Under the pieces are notes generated by a model. It saw only the letters and a list, made by a program, of their open reading frames with translations, did no database searches and was not told the DNA's origin. The position numbers and the translations under genes are program-made. From assembly GCA_021014325.1 (NCBI GenBank), contig CM037473.1:9813501-9877500 (forward strand): DNA of 64,000 nucleotides, written 5' to 3'. Source of the DNA: Plazaster borealis (Eukaryota; Echinodermata; Asteroidea; Forcipulatida; Labidiasteridae). Below are positions 1 through 10,868 of the stretch, in pieces (the first letter of the stretch is position 1; each line of letters starts with the position of its first letter).

Positions 1-103
1 TCTTCAAGACATGCTGTGTTGTTGCATTGGCCGACTTCTAAGGCCAAACCGGAATGGTGTTCAGATTGCTATGAATGAAAGAAACGTGTTAGATGAACAC
101 TAG
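1..103 (+). CDS. Rhodopsin-class GPCR, 3' end only (copy 0 of array)
   Basis: This is the last 33 codons of a GPCR gene whose body lies left of the window. The reading frame starts at base 2 and ends with TAG at 101-103. The translated tail has the CCCIG cysteine cluster (a likely palmitoylation site after helix 8) and the NRNGVQIAMNERNVLDEH ending, nearly identical to the three complete copies downstream. It ends at the same TAG as the 13594-14574 copy. The following 3' flank is also shared with the other copies, so it is a true member of the tandem array and not a dispersed fragment. Confidence 0.85.
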   Translation, partial: LQDMLCCCIGRLLRPNRNGVQIAMNERNVLDEH

Positions 104-3100
104 GAGCCCTCAATCACATCGAAAAATGCACCATAAACTTTCTAATAGCAGGTTGACTATTGGTCTAAAAAAGTTAATAACATATATTCTTACAGCAGGA
201 AAGTGGAGCAAATACTGTTTTGACACTAACTACAAATCCAAGCTGAGGATGAACAGCCAATGATTTATACTCAAAGATTGACCGACAAAAGACAAGGTCC
301 AATGTCACGCTCACCATGAATTCTGCACAGATTATAAATGGGCTTCACTTGACACCATCAGCGCTATCCAACTTGGCAGGGATGTTTTGTTACGAATAAA
401 CTGTTGTCTCAAGCCATCCAGCAAACCCTGAAGCCGAGAGCTTTTTCCAAACCTCGGCTTATGCTTCGTCTCAGGCTCCGGGCTCCATTATATATTGGAA
501 ACACTGTGCAAACTGTAAACTGTTCCAAAATTGATGTCGGTGTTCAAGTCAGAACTGGAGCACAAGCTGAGGTTTAAAAAAGACCCCAGGACTCAACACT
601 AGCATGTACATCCATACATGTATATTAAGCCAGGCAGTCCATATGTCTGCCCTATGAATAAAAAAAATTAAAAAATAAGCAGCCACTTTGAATTCAAATC
701 TCATAATAAGCTTAGCTATTCAATCATTTACAAATATGAACATGGATTCAAAAGGAATTTTCTAAATTCATTTTAATTGATCTTCATGTATTTCTTAAAC
801 TCAGATTTTAATATTTCCCGATTTGGTTGAAGAGTATTTCTATAATCTACATGTACATTATTCTTTCTAAACAGTCATTGAGAGAAGGTACACAACGCAT
901 ACACCATTGGTCAGATGTTTGTAAATTATGCATCCATACTTTGTCAGAATCAAAAGACATGGCCGTTGGTGTTACATTTATAGTATTACCACAATTTATT
1001 TTATTAGTTTGTTACATAGAAATATTCAATCCGAAAAATTGCTGGCAATATCAAGGCTTTAATGAGTGTTTTAGAATGATAATGTGCATATGATGCATTC
1101 TAAGTCAGAAACTTGTCTCTTGTCGGGGTCATCAAAACACCTTTGGTCTTCATCACTTCATTGAACTTGAAGACTGGTTAAATACACCCATCTGACAGGT
1201 TCCAACCAATCAGAATTTCTGTTGACTTTATCAAAAGGATTGTTTCAGTAAACGAAACATTTTCTTTACTGTAAAGTATTTGTGGCTTGAAATACTGTAC
1301 TTTTCTTTTTACAAAAAGAGAAACAAATTCTTTATCCTTAATTTTTACATCTTTTAAATATTAGATTTATTGTGTTGAGTTGAGATCATTAAACATTTGT
1401 TGTAATGATTCCTTTTTTAATGTGTATACTCAGTTCTTTCTGTAGTGCCTTTTTCACAGGACTCGGGGAAAGTACTGAGTATACAGTGCTAATAACACAC
1501 ATTGGTGTATAGGTGAAACACAACAATTACAATAACAGTTGACCATAGTTAACCATATTTAACCTATCTATTTAACCGCTGTGGTACCGCTACAGATGGC
1601 TATTATAGGTAGATGGATATCACTACACTAAATAAGCCAAAACACATTCTTTGTCTAGGTTTGATGGGAAGTCGAACATAGTTAACTTGCAGTACATAAA
1701 AATGTAAAAAGGGCAAGACTAGAATTGTGTTGATTGCGCTTTTTTTAAGCAACTAAACTTCAATGTTAGTTTGTCAATTGTAGATTGTTTCATAGGTTTG
1801 CCCTATGAAGACACAACACCCAATCTCCCATGGTTTATTTTGAATAAATCAGACATGACATTTACACCTAAGATAAAACAAACAAAACCAGAGACCAACA
1901 TTGTCCGTAGACTTTGATAGGCTTTGATAAATAATGACTTGTGGGAAAACTGCTTTGTCACTGACCCGCCCCAAAACAGACACCCCAGAACAAACAAACA
2001 CCAGAACATGCAGTCTGATAAAACGCTCCTTTTCTTGTGCTTGAAAAAAAACCATCAAATAAAACAATTCATGTTCACAGTTTTGGGTATATTCAGAGGC
2101 AAGCGTTATTTTTATACATGTTGTCACTATTTTCACTAACTGATGGTAATGGTTTCATAATTACACTAATTGACCGATGAATCACTAGATATGCCATTTT
2201 GTATTTTCACGAAGTGGCGAATTTTGAAATAAATAGGGCTGGCACAGTGCCAAAGACATGTAGCATTTGTTTTAAAAACGTTTTTAGGATCCAACGAACC
2301 TGTTGACCTATATAAGTTTAGTGTTTTCACGAACTGGTGAATCTCAATATGCACTGGTTTGTGCACAGCGCTCTGCGTGCACGTTTATGTTATTCATTTT
2401 CTCAAAGTTGCAAATGTGTTTAGGAATTAATAACTCACCAAAATAGTTGCAAGATTGAAAAACATATTGACTGTTCTGTGTGTTAGCCTTATTTTGGAAG
2501 TAAAATTTAAAAGAAAAACATTAAAGCAGTCTCCGAAACAGCAGTTTGAAAAAATAGTTCAAACGCGATTTTATCCAAACGCAGACTTTTGGATGTGGTG
2601 CAGACTCGTCACTTTGTGAAAATGGTGACAATGTAGCTCATTCAAAATGTCCTCCTTTCAAAGCTCACTTGCTAGTGCTAATGATATCAATGAGATATTA
2701 GTTCCTACCAACAACAACATGTTGAAGGTTAATGAGGTGATTTTTGTTCCATGCCCTCATTTAATATTCATCCAAAAATGTCACTCTCTTTTATCATGAT
2801 GGAACTGAACAACAAAATGCCTTAGCAACAACTCAGAATGAGCTTTTGATGCTAGGCAAAGGTTTCATTGTATGGTTACCAAAACAAACCTGACATAACA
2901 ATTACAGCTATAAGGAAGAGACAGTTATTGTTCTCTTATGAGTTATTACTTCATTCCTTCAAAGAAGCTTTTATTCAAATATTAATACATCAATTTTTGC
3001 AGGATTGCGGTATGGTGTGTTTATTGAATATGATATACCACCAAAGTAGATTCTTGTCATTTGTCATAGGATAAGCGGAATTCATAAATAACTCCATTAC

Positions 3101-3562
3101 AAGGTCTATGTCATGATGTTCCATCATATTTCAACTCATGAACATTTTCTCACCATTGCACTCACATACATTGGGCTTCTTGGGCTTCATCACCTATTTA
3201 GGATTGCTGTCAACATTGGACTTGTTCTCAGTTTATGTGTAAGACTACCTAAGTTCTCTGGCATTTAGAAACTACATAAAACATTTCAGCAGCAAATAGT
3301 AGCATTGAAGATTCTTATCACAACATCACTTCATGTAGAAAATTCAAAGACTGTTTGCATTCGCCCGTCAGACTGAAGAAAAACTTCAATATATATTTTG
3401 TGTAGTGTGATCAACATATGAAGTGAGAAATGATCTTGTTACATCCACATGTACAGTACTTTATTGATGAAAGTTGACAACTACGATCAATCACTATCAG
3501 CATCAGTTTAGGATTGTAGTTGATATATTTCTGAGGCAAACAACAGTGTTCAAATACTGAAA
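104..3562. repeat. Tandem-array spacer 1 (no gene)
   Basis: This spacer shows no convincing gene. Its parts are duplicated in the other spacers. About 104-830 matches the 3' flank of the GPCR copies ending at 10769 and 14574. About 1090-2140 matches about 6860-7990. About 2440-2700 matches the 3' flank of the GPCR at 3563-4576 (4605-4860). About 3165-3560 matches the conserved 5' flanks at 9480-9800 and 13250-13590. The 2440-2700 match suggests a GPCR copy once stood near 2.4 kb and was lost, leaving its 3' flank. Confidence 0.6.
1424..1484. repeat. Hairpin-forming repeat, copy 1
   Basis: Inverted arms (GTATACTCAGTTCTTTC at the left, GAAAGTACTGAGTATAC at the right) flank a short loop. Longer copies lie at about 4898-5042 and 7205-7365. 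The left outer arm of this copy looks truncated. It is probably an old short inverted-repeat transposon carried along by the array duplications. Confidence 0.55.
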
Positions 3563-4576
3563 ATGTATGAATGGGTTGTTATCATTCCAATTGTACAAGG
3601 AACTGTTGGAATGGTTCTCAACACTCTAGCTTGGCTGGTCATCCTTCACACCAAAAGCCTTCATAATACAACAAACTACTTGCTAGCATGTCTTGCTGTT
3701 GTTGACAGCATTAATTGCTGTTACTTAATTTTCATCGGTGCCACAACAGAGAGCCAGCTACCAGAGAGTTTCATTGGTAGAGATATCTATTGTAGGATTG
3801 TCGAGAGTGGCTTCATGTTGACGTTAACAGTCTACTCATCAAGTTATGCTCTGTGTCTGGTGACCTATGAACGATATATAGGAATAGTGCATCCACTCCA
3901 CTATCCCAGAATGATGTCTGCTAAAAAAGTTATCTTGATCATGTTCATAGCATTAGGGATGTCATTTCTATTTTCAAGCCCACTTTTGTTTACAATGAAT
4001 GCTGACAATGACACCAGCAGACTTGGTTGTAAAGATACTGACTCGTTTTTCAACATAGATGATGTAACATCTGTGCTCTTCATTCTATTTGGCTACCTCA
4101 TGCCCACTCTTTTTATGAGTTGGGTTTACTACAAGATCCAAGCCACTCTCAAGAGAAGTGCTCAACAACTCCAACAACAGAATGTACAAGGAGCAGCCCT
4201 TGAGCTTTTACAAGCAAGAAAGAATGTGATCAGCATGCTTAGGATTGTCATGGGTGCATTGGTTGTTCTGTGGACACCAGTGGTTTTCCTTTTTATTATC
4301 TGCTGGTCAGATGAAATGACAGAATGGTGCTACACCAATTCTTCATTCACACTAACTTTTATATTAAATTTCATGTACAAAATGAACTCTGTGATCAATC
4401 CCATCATTTACATCTTCAAATACAAGAAATTTCAGAAAGGTCTTCAAGACATGCTGTGTTGTTGCATTGGTCGACCGCTAAGGCCAAACCGGATTGGTGT
4501 TCAGATTGCTATCAATGAACGAAACGTGTTAGATGAACAGCAGGAGCCCTCAATCACATCAAACCATGCACCATAA
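3563..4576 (+). CDS. Rhodopsin-class (class A) GPCR, array copy A, 337 aa
   Basis: A seven-helix plasma-membrane receptor that should signal through heterotrimeric G proteins; the ligand cannot be told from sequence. The ORF is intronless and has the class A marks: N20 in TM1, LAVVDS with D48 in TM2, C77 before TM3 pairing with C156 in extracellular loop 2, ERY (103-105) in place of DRY, LWTP (236-239) in place of CWxP in TM6, NPIIY (279-283) in TM7, and a CCC cluster at 299-301. The extracellular N-terminus is only about 8 residues, with one sequon (N149-D-T) in loop 2. The ATG at 3563 is shared with copy B (MYEW). This copy reads through the stop used by copies 0 and C and ends in an extra QQEPSITSNHAP tail. 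It resembles the lineage-expanded intronless GPCRs described in echinoderms. Confidence 0.9.
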   Translation: MYEWVVIIPIVQGTVGMVLNTLAWLVILHTKSLHNTTNYLLACLAVVDSINCCYLIFIGATTESQLPESFIGRDIYCRIVESGFMLTLTVYSSSYALCLVTYERYIGIVHPLHYPRMMSAKKVILIMFIALGMSFLFSSPLLFTMNADNDTSRLGCKDTDSFFNIDDVTSVLFILFGYLMPTLFMSWVYYKIQATLKRSAQQLQQQNVQGAALELLQARKNVISMLRIVMGALVVLWTPVVFLFIICWSDEMTEWCYTNSSFTLTFILNFMYKMNSVINPIIYIFKYKKFQKGLQDMLCCCIGRPLRPNRIGVQIAINERNVLDEQQEPSITSNHAP

Positions 4577-4678
4577 ACATTCTAATAGCAGGTTGACTAA
4601 TGGTCTACACAGATTGAAAAACATATTGACAGTTCTGAATGTCAGCCTTATTTTGGAAGTAAAATTTAAGCGAAAAAC

Positions 4679-4684
4679 AATAAA
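4679..4684 (+). promoter_or_regulatory. Poly(A) signal AATAAA of GPCR copy A
   Basis: A canonical AATAAA lies about 100 nt after the stop of GPCR copy A. The duplicated flank at about 2520 carries ATTAAA at the equivalent place. Confidence 0.45.
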
Positions 4685-4897
4685 GCAGTCTCCCAAACAG
4701 CAGTTTGAAAAATAGTTCAACTTCTGCAATTTTCTCCAAACACAAAATTTTGGCTGTGATGCAGATTCGCCACTTTGTGAAAACGGTGACGATGTAGCTC
4801 ATTCAAAATGTCCTCCTTTCACAGTTAACTTGCTAGTGCTAATTATATCGATGAGATATTAGTTAAATAGATGTTAATTTGGCATCGGGGATAAAAT

Positions 4898-5042
4898 ATA
4901 ATTTGCTTTTACCCTGACACCGATGTGTTTTAAGCAATATATACTCAGTACTTTCCTGAGTCCTTTTTTCACAAGACTCAGGAAAGTACCGAGTATACAG
5001 TGCAAACACACATTGGTGTAGATAGGTAAAACACAATTATTA
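4898..5042. repeat. Hairpin-forming repeat, copy 2
   Basis: Arms such as ATATACTCAGTACTTTCCTG and CAGGAAAGTACCGAGTATAC face each other around a short loop, continuing outward to CCGATGTG / CACATTGGTG. It is the same family as 1424-1484 and 7205-7365. Confidence 0.6.
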
Positions 5043-5090
5043 TTTTGCCGTTGACCATGGTTACCCGTATTTATGAATGGGAACCAAAGA

Positions 5091-5238
5091 GTGGTGAAAT
5101 GGCCTTAAACGCCCGTTTAAAACCTTGCAGGGTCGTGGCCGTGCGATAGTGGATCTCGCGATCGACTCGATCCTTTACTAAAGGGCCACGACCCTGCACG
5201 ACTTTAAATGTGTGTTTAAGACCTCTGCGCCACTCTTT
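5091..5238. mobile_element. Short inverted-repeat element (MITE-like), about 150 bp
   Basis: The ends AAAGAGTGGTGAAATGG and CTGCGCCACTCTTT are imperfect inverted copies. Inner arms GCAGGGTCGTGGCC and GGCCACGACCCTGC are exact inverted repeats. A half copy sits at about 11525-11640 in spacer 3, where a piece of the array flank is duplicated around it. Confidence 0.6.
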
Positions 5239-5749
5239 TATTCGTTTACTCAAAAGGAATATTCTATATTCCCTTTAATTGATCTTCATGTATTTATTAA
5301 ACTCAGATTTGAATGTTTCCCACTTTGGTTGAAGAGTATTTTCATAATCTACATGTAAATTATTCTTTCCAAATAATCATACTGAGGGAAGGTACACAAC
5401 ACATACATCATTGGTCAGATGTTTGTAAAACATCCATACAATGTCAGAATCAAAAGGCATGGCTGTTGGTGTCACATGTAAATATACATATACCTAAATG
5501 TACATTATGTATTATGTCTGTTACATAGAAATATTCAATCTGGAAAATGCTGGCATTATGAAGGCTTTGATGAACATTTCAGAATGATAATGTGCATAGG
5601 ATGCAATATGAGTACACTTGAGGGAAAATTCTTATCTCTGATTGGCCAGAATAGTGTCAGGGTGAAAAGAGCATTGACATGTACATTACAACTTGACACA
5701 TTATGTGATTCAGTGGCAACTGGTCTTCAAACATCAACTGGGATGGGGT

Positions 5750-6445
5750 ACAATCAGCAGTGAAATTAGGCGAAATATTTTAGGGGGGAAAGGGGTACAA
5801 CATTTTATATCGGGGGGCACTTTTGGCCAATTAAAACTGTGGTTTTCTTTTGCATTATTCCTAAACAAACCCCTTTTCAGTACTGTTGTAAATGCTGAGG
5901 ATCTGGCTGAGGGTGCATGTGCTGGCAACCTCTACTCTCTTTTAATTCCCCTTTTACATCCTTTTTATCCCTTTTTTGAGTTTGACAACTTGTTGTTGTT
6001 GCTCTTATTATGTAACTTATTTATTGTGGATTCGATTAGGTTTTTTAGTGTGTTTATTATCATTCACTTTTTGCCTTAAATTCGCCCATTTCACTTTAAT
6101 TTAAAAAAAAATTGTTTGTATTTTTCTTCCTTTTTACATGTTGTTTCCAGTAAAGCACTTTTAGGCTTGCAAAAAAGCGCTCTATAAATCCATTATTATT
6201 ATTATTATTACTACATCTCCCATAGAGGTAAAAACAAACACATCTTCTGCTTGTAAGCAGAAAAAAGGTTTTTAAAAAGACTGAAATTACTACGTGAAGG
6301 CTTTTAAAATGTAACATTTGTTCTAGTAATTTTCAAATGTTAAAAGTCCAGATTTTAAATGGGAGGGGTAAGGCACCTGGGGGGCAAGGACATCAATCAG
6401 TGGGGCACGTGCCCCTTCCCCTAAGTTATGCCACTGGGTACAATT
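5750..6445 (+). repeat. Dispersed repeat, interrupted copy
   Basis: Blocks at about 5755-5885 and 6210-6445 match a continuous stretch at about 53660-53990 (shared phrases GGCCAATTAAAACT, CATAGAGGTAAAAACAAA, TCCAGATTT). Between them, 5887-6205 carries T-rich sequence ending in AAAGCGCTCTATAAATCC plus (ATT)n, the style of a retroelement 3' tail, and is probably a later insertion. Confidence 0.45.
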
Positions 6446-6767
6446 TGATGACTCTCCTCAAATTATGAGCTTTGGTCATTCATTAAGCATTTTCAGGACA
6501 TTTGTTATGCAGCGATGACATAGGTGTACATATCCAAGCTTTTGGCTTGGGTAAGCATTGTTTAAAGATAGTGGATTTTACAAAAACAATATGGAATTTG
6601 TCCAAAAATGCGACAGGGAAATGACTAACAAGGGGGGCTAGCAACGGAATATAAAAATACAATAAATGCCACAAGCCTTGCTTTACAGCAGTATAAATTT
6701 GTATGACTTCTGAAAGGTCGCCCCCGAACATAGATACAGAAAAATAAGATGACCAACAACATTATGC

Positions 6768-6835
6768 TAGATAGCTCAAATGGTAGAGCACCAACACGTT
6801 AATCAGGAACTCGCAGGTCGAAAATTTACTTGATA
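6768..6835 (+). repeat. Degenerate tRNA-headed SINE fragment
   Basis: The phrase GCTAGATAGCTCAAATGGTA followed by a B-box-like CGCAGGTCGAAAA resembles the tRNA-like head of the elements at 8141 and 12326, but the B box is damaged. It is not a functional tRNA gene. Confidence 0.4.
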
Positions 6836-7204
6836 TTTTGGGAATTGTTTCAGTTAGTGAATTTTAAGTCAGAAACTTGTCTCTTGTCGAAGTCAACAAA
6901 ACACACTCTTGGTCTTCACCATTTCATTGAACTTGAAGACTGGTTAAATACACCAATCTGACAGGTTCCAACCAATCAGAATTTCCCATAAGTTTAAAAA
7001 AACAAAACATTTCATTACATGAAACGGTTTCTTTACTGTAATTTTTTTCTTGATTTAATTACTTGACAAAAAACTAATTACTTATCCTGAATTATTATCT
7101 CTTTTAAATTGTAGATGTATTGTGTGGAGTTGAGATCCTTAAATATTCATTGTAATGATTCCTGTTTTACTGTTTTAAAGTAGATGTTAAATTTCCATCA
7201 GGGA

Positions 7205-7365
7205 TAAAGATTAATTATTCTGTTTTACCTATACACCAGTGTGTGTTAAGCACTGTATACTCAGTTCTTTCTGTAGTGCCTTTTTCACAGGACTCGGGGA
7301 AAGTACTGAGTATACAGTGCTAATAACACACATTTGTGTATAGGTGAAACACAATAATTACTAAA
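7205..7365. repeat. Hairpin-forming repeat, copy 3 (longest)
   Basis: This is the most complete copy. The outer arms TTTTACCTATACACCAGTG and TGTGTATAGGTGAAAC and inner arms ACTGTATACTCAG and CTGAGTATACAGTGC form one long hairpin. Confidence 0.6.
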
Positions 7366-8140
7366 CCGTTGACCATTGTTAACCATATTGTTAACTGTAT
7401 TTAACCGCTGTGGTACCACTGCAAATGTGTATCATGGGTAGATGGATATCACTACACTAAATAAGCCAAAACACATTCTTTGGCTAGGTTTGATGGGAAG
7501 TCGAACATAGTTAACTTGCAGTACATAAAAATGTAAAAAGGGCAAGACTAGAATTGTGTTGATTGCACTTTTTTTAAGCAACTAAACTTCAATGTTAGTT
7601 TGTCAAATGTTTATTGTTTCATAGGTTTGCCCTACGAATACACAACACCCAACCTCCTATGGTTTATTTTGATTAAATCAGACACACCATTTGCACCTTG
7701 CATAAAACAAACAAAACCAGAGACCAACATTATCCATAGACTTTAGATTGTCTTTGATAAATAATGATTTATGAGAGAACTGCTTTGTCACTGACCCGCC
7801 CCAAAACAGACATCAGAACGTGCAGTCTGATATAAAACGCTCTTTTTCTTGTGTTTGAAAAACAATAAATACATAAAATAAAACAATTCATACTCACAGT
7901 TATGGGCATATTCAGAGGCAAGCGTTAACTTTATTTATGTTGTCACCATTTTCACAAACTGACATGGTGTCAAAAGTCACAGAATTTGATAATTCGAGTT
8001 TGTATACCTATTTCATACAATTTTAAATTTGTATATTTTTATTAATTTATTGATTTCAAAACTTATTGAGTTTTTTTTTTACAAAATATATTTTGTGGTC
8101 ACATATGTTCATTTGTCTCGACAAGTGAGACCACTAACAT

Positions 8141-8215
8141 TGGGCTAGGTGGCTCAGTTGGTTGAGCACCGGCACGTTAAATTTTGAGGTTGCAGGTTCA
8201 AATCCCGCACTAGTC
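8141..8215 (+). repeat. tRNA-headed SINE head (family 2)
   Basis: GGGCTAGGTGGCTCAGTTGG provides an A-box and GGTTCAAATCCCGCACTAGT a B-box, spaced as in a tRNA. The acceptor and T stems are imperfect and a near-identical copy sits in the sister spacer (12326-12400), so this is a SINE head duplicated with the array, not a tRNA gene. Confidence 0.6.
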
Positions 8216-8744
8216 AATTTTTCTTTCTTCAAACCCAAATTATTTAAAATTTAACCAGTCAGTTTCCTTTGTGGTTTCTAACTTGATAAATAAACGAATA
8301 AACTAAAAAATAAATATCCTCAAACATATACTGATAATTGAAAATATGGTAAAACCCGAAGAAAAAAAATTTTTAAGCATGGAACAGGTTTCAGCATTTC
8401 CACTACTCATAAAACACTGAAGCATTTGCAGTATTCTCTTTACCCACAGAACTTAAATTTGTTGTGTGCCAAGAAGTAGGACGTTATGAAAAGATACCAA
8501 GGGCATAAAAGCAAAATTGTGTTTCAAGAAAACTGAGTGTGAAAGTTTTCTGCTATTCATAAGTCATTATAGGAAGGATAAATTCTGCATGGGATGGGAT
8601 AACATGTCCTTATGGTAATTCTAGCAACAAAAATTAAACAGAAATGCCATGGGTTTTTTTCAGGAGCCATTTTGTTGCTTGTGGCCTTTAGTTACTGGAA
8701 AAAGTACTTTTTGTGCCGGGAAGAAAAGCACCTGATGATTTTAA

Positions 8745-9149
8745 AGACACTGGACACTATTGGTAATTGTCAAAGACCAGTCTTCTCACTTGGTGTATCT
8801 CAACATATGCATAAAATAACAAACCTGTGAAAATTTGAGCTCAATTAGTCGTCGAAGTTGCGAGATAATAATGCAAGAAAAAACACCCTTGTCACACGAA
8901 GTTGTGCGTTACCCTTGTCACACGAAGTTGTGCGCTTTCAGATGCTTGATTTCGAGACCTCAAAATCTAATTCCGAGGTCTCGAAATCAAATTCGTGGAA
9001 AATTACTTCTTTCTCAAAAACTACGTTACCTCAGAGGGAGCCATTTCTCACAATGTTTTATACTATCAACAGCTGCCCAATACTCGTTACCAAGTAAGGT
9101 TTTATGCCAATAATTATTTTTGAGTAATTACCATTAGTGTCCACTGCCT
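8745..9149. mobile_element. Inverted-repeat transposon (MITE) with TTAA target duplication
   Basis: About 405 bp with inverted ends (ACTGGACACTATTGGTAATT at the left; AATTACCATTAGTGTCCACT at the right) flanked by TTAA at 8741-8744 and 9150-9153. The sister unit at 12937-12940 has the empty site with a single TTAA, which fixes both borders. Ends and design match other copies in the window (19.5, 26.3, 61.5 and 62.8 kb). A TTAA duplication fits piggyBac-type movement; TAA with PIF/Harbinger-type movement is an alternative reading of the same bases. Confidence 0.8.
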
Positions 9150-9243
9150 TTAAGAGCAATGACAAAAACACCCTAAGATTGACCTATCAAATGTGAGATG
9201 AAATAGGCACTGAACCTAATTGCATTTGTAAACTAATAGTAAA

Positions 9244-9803
9244 TCAATGACAAATTCTGATTGCCAGGCTTTCAGTTTGGCAAACAAAAACTTGTCAAGT
9301 CTATGTGTGTTAATGAGGATAACTGTTGCAATATCCTGTCAAACCTACACTCATCTGGATGAGATTTCTACTAAAACTGAAGAACACGCTCAGAAATACT
9401 ACAGAGTTTCAAGGAACGACATTAGAGAGCAGACTGGGAGATCTTTGGCTGACCATCTTGGACTTCATCAGTTATTTATGATTACTGTCAACATTGGACT
9501 TGTTCTCAGTTTATGTGTAAGGCTACCAAAGTTCTCCAACATTTAAAAACTACATAAAACATTTCAGCAGCAAACATTAGTATCGAGGATGCTTAAAGCA
9601 ACATCACTTGATGTAGAAAATTCAAAGACTGTTTGCAACATTCGCCCATCAGACTAAATATTAACTCCAATATATTTGTTAGAGAAATGATCTTGTTACA
9701 TCCACATGAACAGTACTTCATTGATGAAAGTTAACAACGACGACCATCAGTTTAGGATTGTAGTTGATATTTCTCTGGCAAACAAGTGTTCAAAATACTG
9801 AAA
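9244..9803 (+). other. Conserved 5' flank of GPCR copy B
   Basis: This block is conserved with 13031-13593 (copy C) and, from about 3165, with the flank of copy A. Shared phrases include TTGGACTTGTTCTCAGTTTA, CATTTCAGCAGCAAA and CATCAGTTTAGGATTGTAG. It probably holds the promoter and 5' UTR of the receptor. A 99-residue open frame at 9247-9546 survives a 3-nt difference but is frameshifted near its end in copy C, so I do not call it a gene. Confidence 0.45.
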
Positions 9804-10769
9804 ATGTATGAATGGGATAGTACCATTCCAATTGTACAAGGAACTGTTGGAATGGTTCTCAACACTCTAGCTTGGCTGGTCATCCTTCGCACCAAAAGTC
9901 TTCATAATATGACAAACTACTTGCTGGCATATCTTGCTGTTGTTGACAGCATTTTTTGCTGTGACTTAATTTTGGTCAGTTCCACAACTCAGAGCCAGCT
10001 ACCAGAGAGTTTCATTGGTGGAGAGATCTATTGTCGGATTGGCATTATTGGCTTTATGTTGACGTTAACAGTCTACTCATCAAGTTATGGTCTGTGTCTG
10101 GTGACTTATGAACGATATATAGGAATAGTGCATCCACTGCACTATCCCAGAATGATGTCTGCTAAAAAAGTGACCCTGATAATTTTCATAGCATTAGGGA
10201 TGTCATTTCTATTTTCAAGCCCAAGTTTCTTTGAAATTAATGCTAGCAATGATACCATCAGGCTTGGTTGTACACCGACTGACTTATTTATCACCTTGGA
10301 GGATGTAAAATCTGTGCTATTCATTCTATTTGGCTACCTGATGCCCATCCTTTTCATGAGTTGGGCTTACTACAAGATCCAAGCCACTCTCAAGAGAAGT
10401 GCTCAACAACTCCAACAACAGAATGTACAAGGAGCAGCCCTTGAGCTTTTACAAGCAAGAAAGAATGTGATCAGCATGCTTAGGATTGTCATGGGTGTTC
10501 TGGTTGTTCTGTGGACACCAAGTGTTTTCAAAATGATCATCTGCCTTATACCAGTACATCCATTGAGAGAATGGTGCTACTCCAATTATTCTTCACTCAC
10601 AGTACGTTTTGTAATCAACTTAATGTACAATATGAACTCTGTGATCAATCCCATACTTTACATCTTCAAATACAAGAAGTTTCGAAAAGGTCTTCAAGAC
10701 ATGCTGTGTTTTTGCATTGGTCGACCTCTAAGGCCAAACCGGATAGGTGTTCAGATTGCTATGAATTAA
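9804..10769 (+). CDS. Rhodopsin-class GPCR, array copy B, 321 aa, shortened tail
   Basis: Intronless class A receptor closely related to copy A with the same landmark residues (N20, D48, C77, ERY 103-105, LWTP, NPILY). The first ATG of the conserved frame is 9804 (MYEWDSTIP); the frame stays open upstream to 9786 but only with a GTG. Loop 2 carries NAS and NDT sequons. Differences from copy A gather in TM2/loop 1 (FCCDLILVSSTTQ), loop 2 and the TM6-TM7 loop (IPVHPLREWCYSNYSS), the regions most likely to touch a ligand. The frame ends at GVQIAMN because AATGAAC became AATTAAC, removing the NERNVLDE tail found in the other copies. AATAAA follows at 10863. Confidence 0.9.
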   Translation: MYEWDSTIPIVQGTVGMVLNTLAWLVILRTKSLHNMTNYLLAYLAVVDSIFCCDLILVSSTTQSQLPESFIGGEIYCRIGIIGFMLTLTVYSSSYGLCLVTYERYIGIVHPLHYPRMMSAKKVTLIIFIALGMSFLFSSPSFFEINASNDTIRLGCTPTDLFITLEDVKSVLFILFGYLMPILFMSWAYYKIQATLKRSAQQLQQQNVQGAALELLQARKNVISMLRIVMGVLVVLWTPSVFKMIICLIPVHPLREWCYSNYSSLTVRFVINLMYNMNSVINPILYIFKYKKFRKGLQDMLCFCIGRPLRPNRIGVQIAMN

Positions 10770-10862
10770 CAAAAAGTGGTAGATGAACAGCAGGAGCCCT
10801 CAATCACACCGAACCATGCACCATAACATTCTATAGCAGGTTGACTAATGTCTACACATGTT

Positions 10863-10868
10863 AATAAA
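10863..10868 (+). promoter_or_regulatory. Poly(A) signal AATAAA of GPCR copy B
   Basis: AATAAA lies about 95 nt after the stop. The aligned place in copy C (about 14648) and copy 0 reads AATAAC, so those copies lack this hexamer there. Confidence 0.4.

Larger units (their letters stand above)
4577..9803. repeat. Tandem-array spacer 2 (no gene)
   Basis: About 5.2 kb between GPCR copies A and B with no supported gene. It holds the copy A 3' flank, a hairpin repeat (4898-5042), a palindromic element (5091-5238), a dispersed repeat (about 5750-6445), a block duplicated from spacer 1 (about 6860-7990), a tRNA-headed SINE (about 8141-8215), a dated inverted-repeat insertion (8745-9149), and the conserved 5' flank (9244-9803). 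Confidence 0.55.

Noticed and set aside
8141..8215. tRNA genes (also at 12326, 14790, 53460 and other SINE heads)
   Set aside because: Good A and B boxes but poor stems, attached SINE bodies and multiple dispersed copies point to SINE heads.
9247..9546. 99-codon open frame before GPCR copy B, with a partner at 13034-13306
   Set aside because: Conservation follows the whole duplicated block, the partner is frameshifted near its end, and the protein resembles no family.
9786..9803. Upstream starts of GPCR B (9786) and C (13513)
   Set aside because: These begin with GTG and TTG; the first ATGs (9804, 13594) match the start of copy A.
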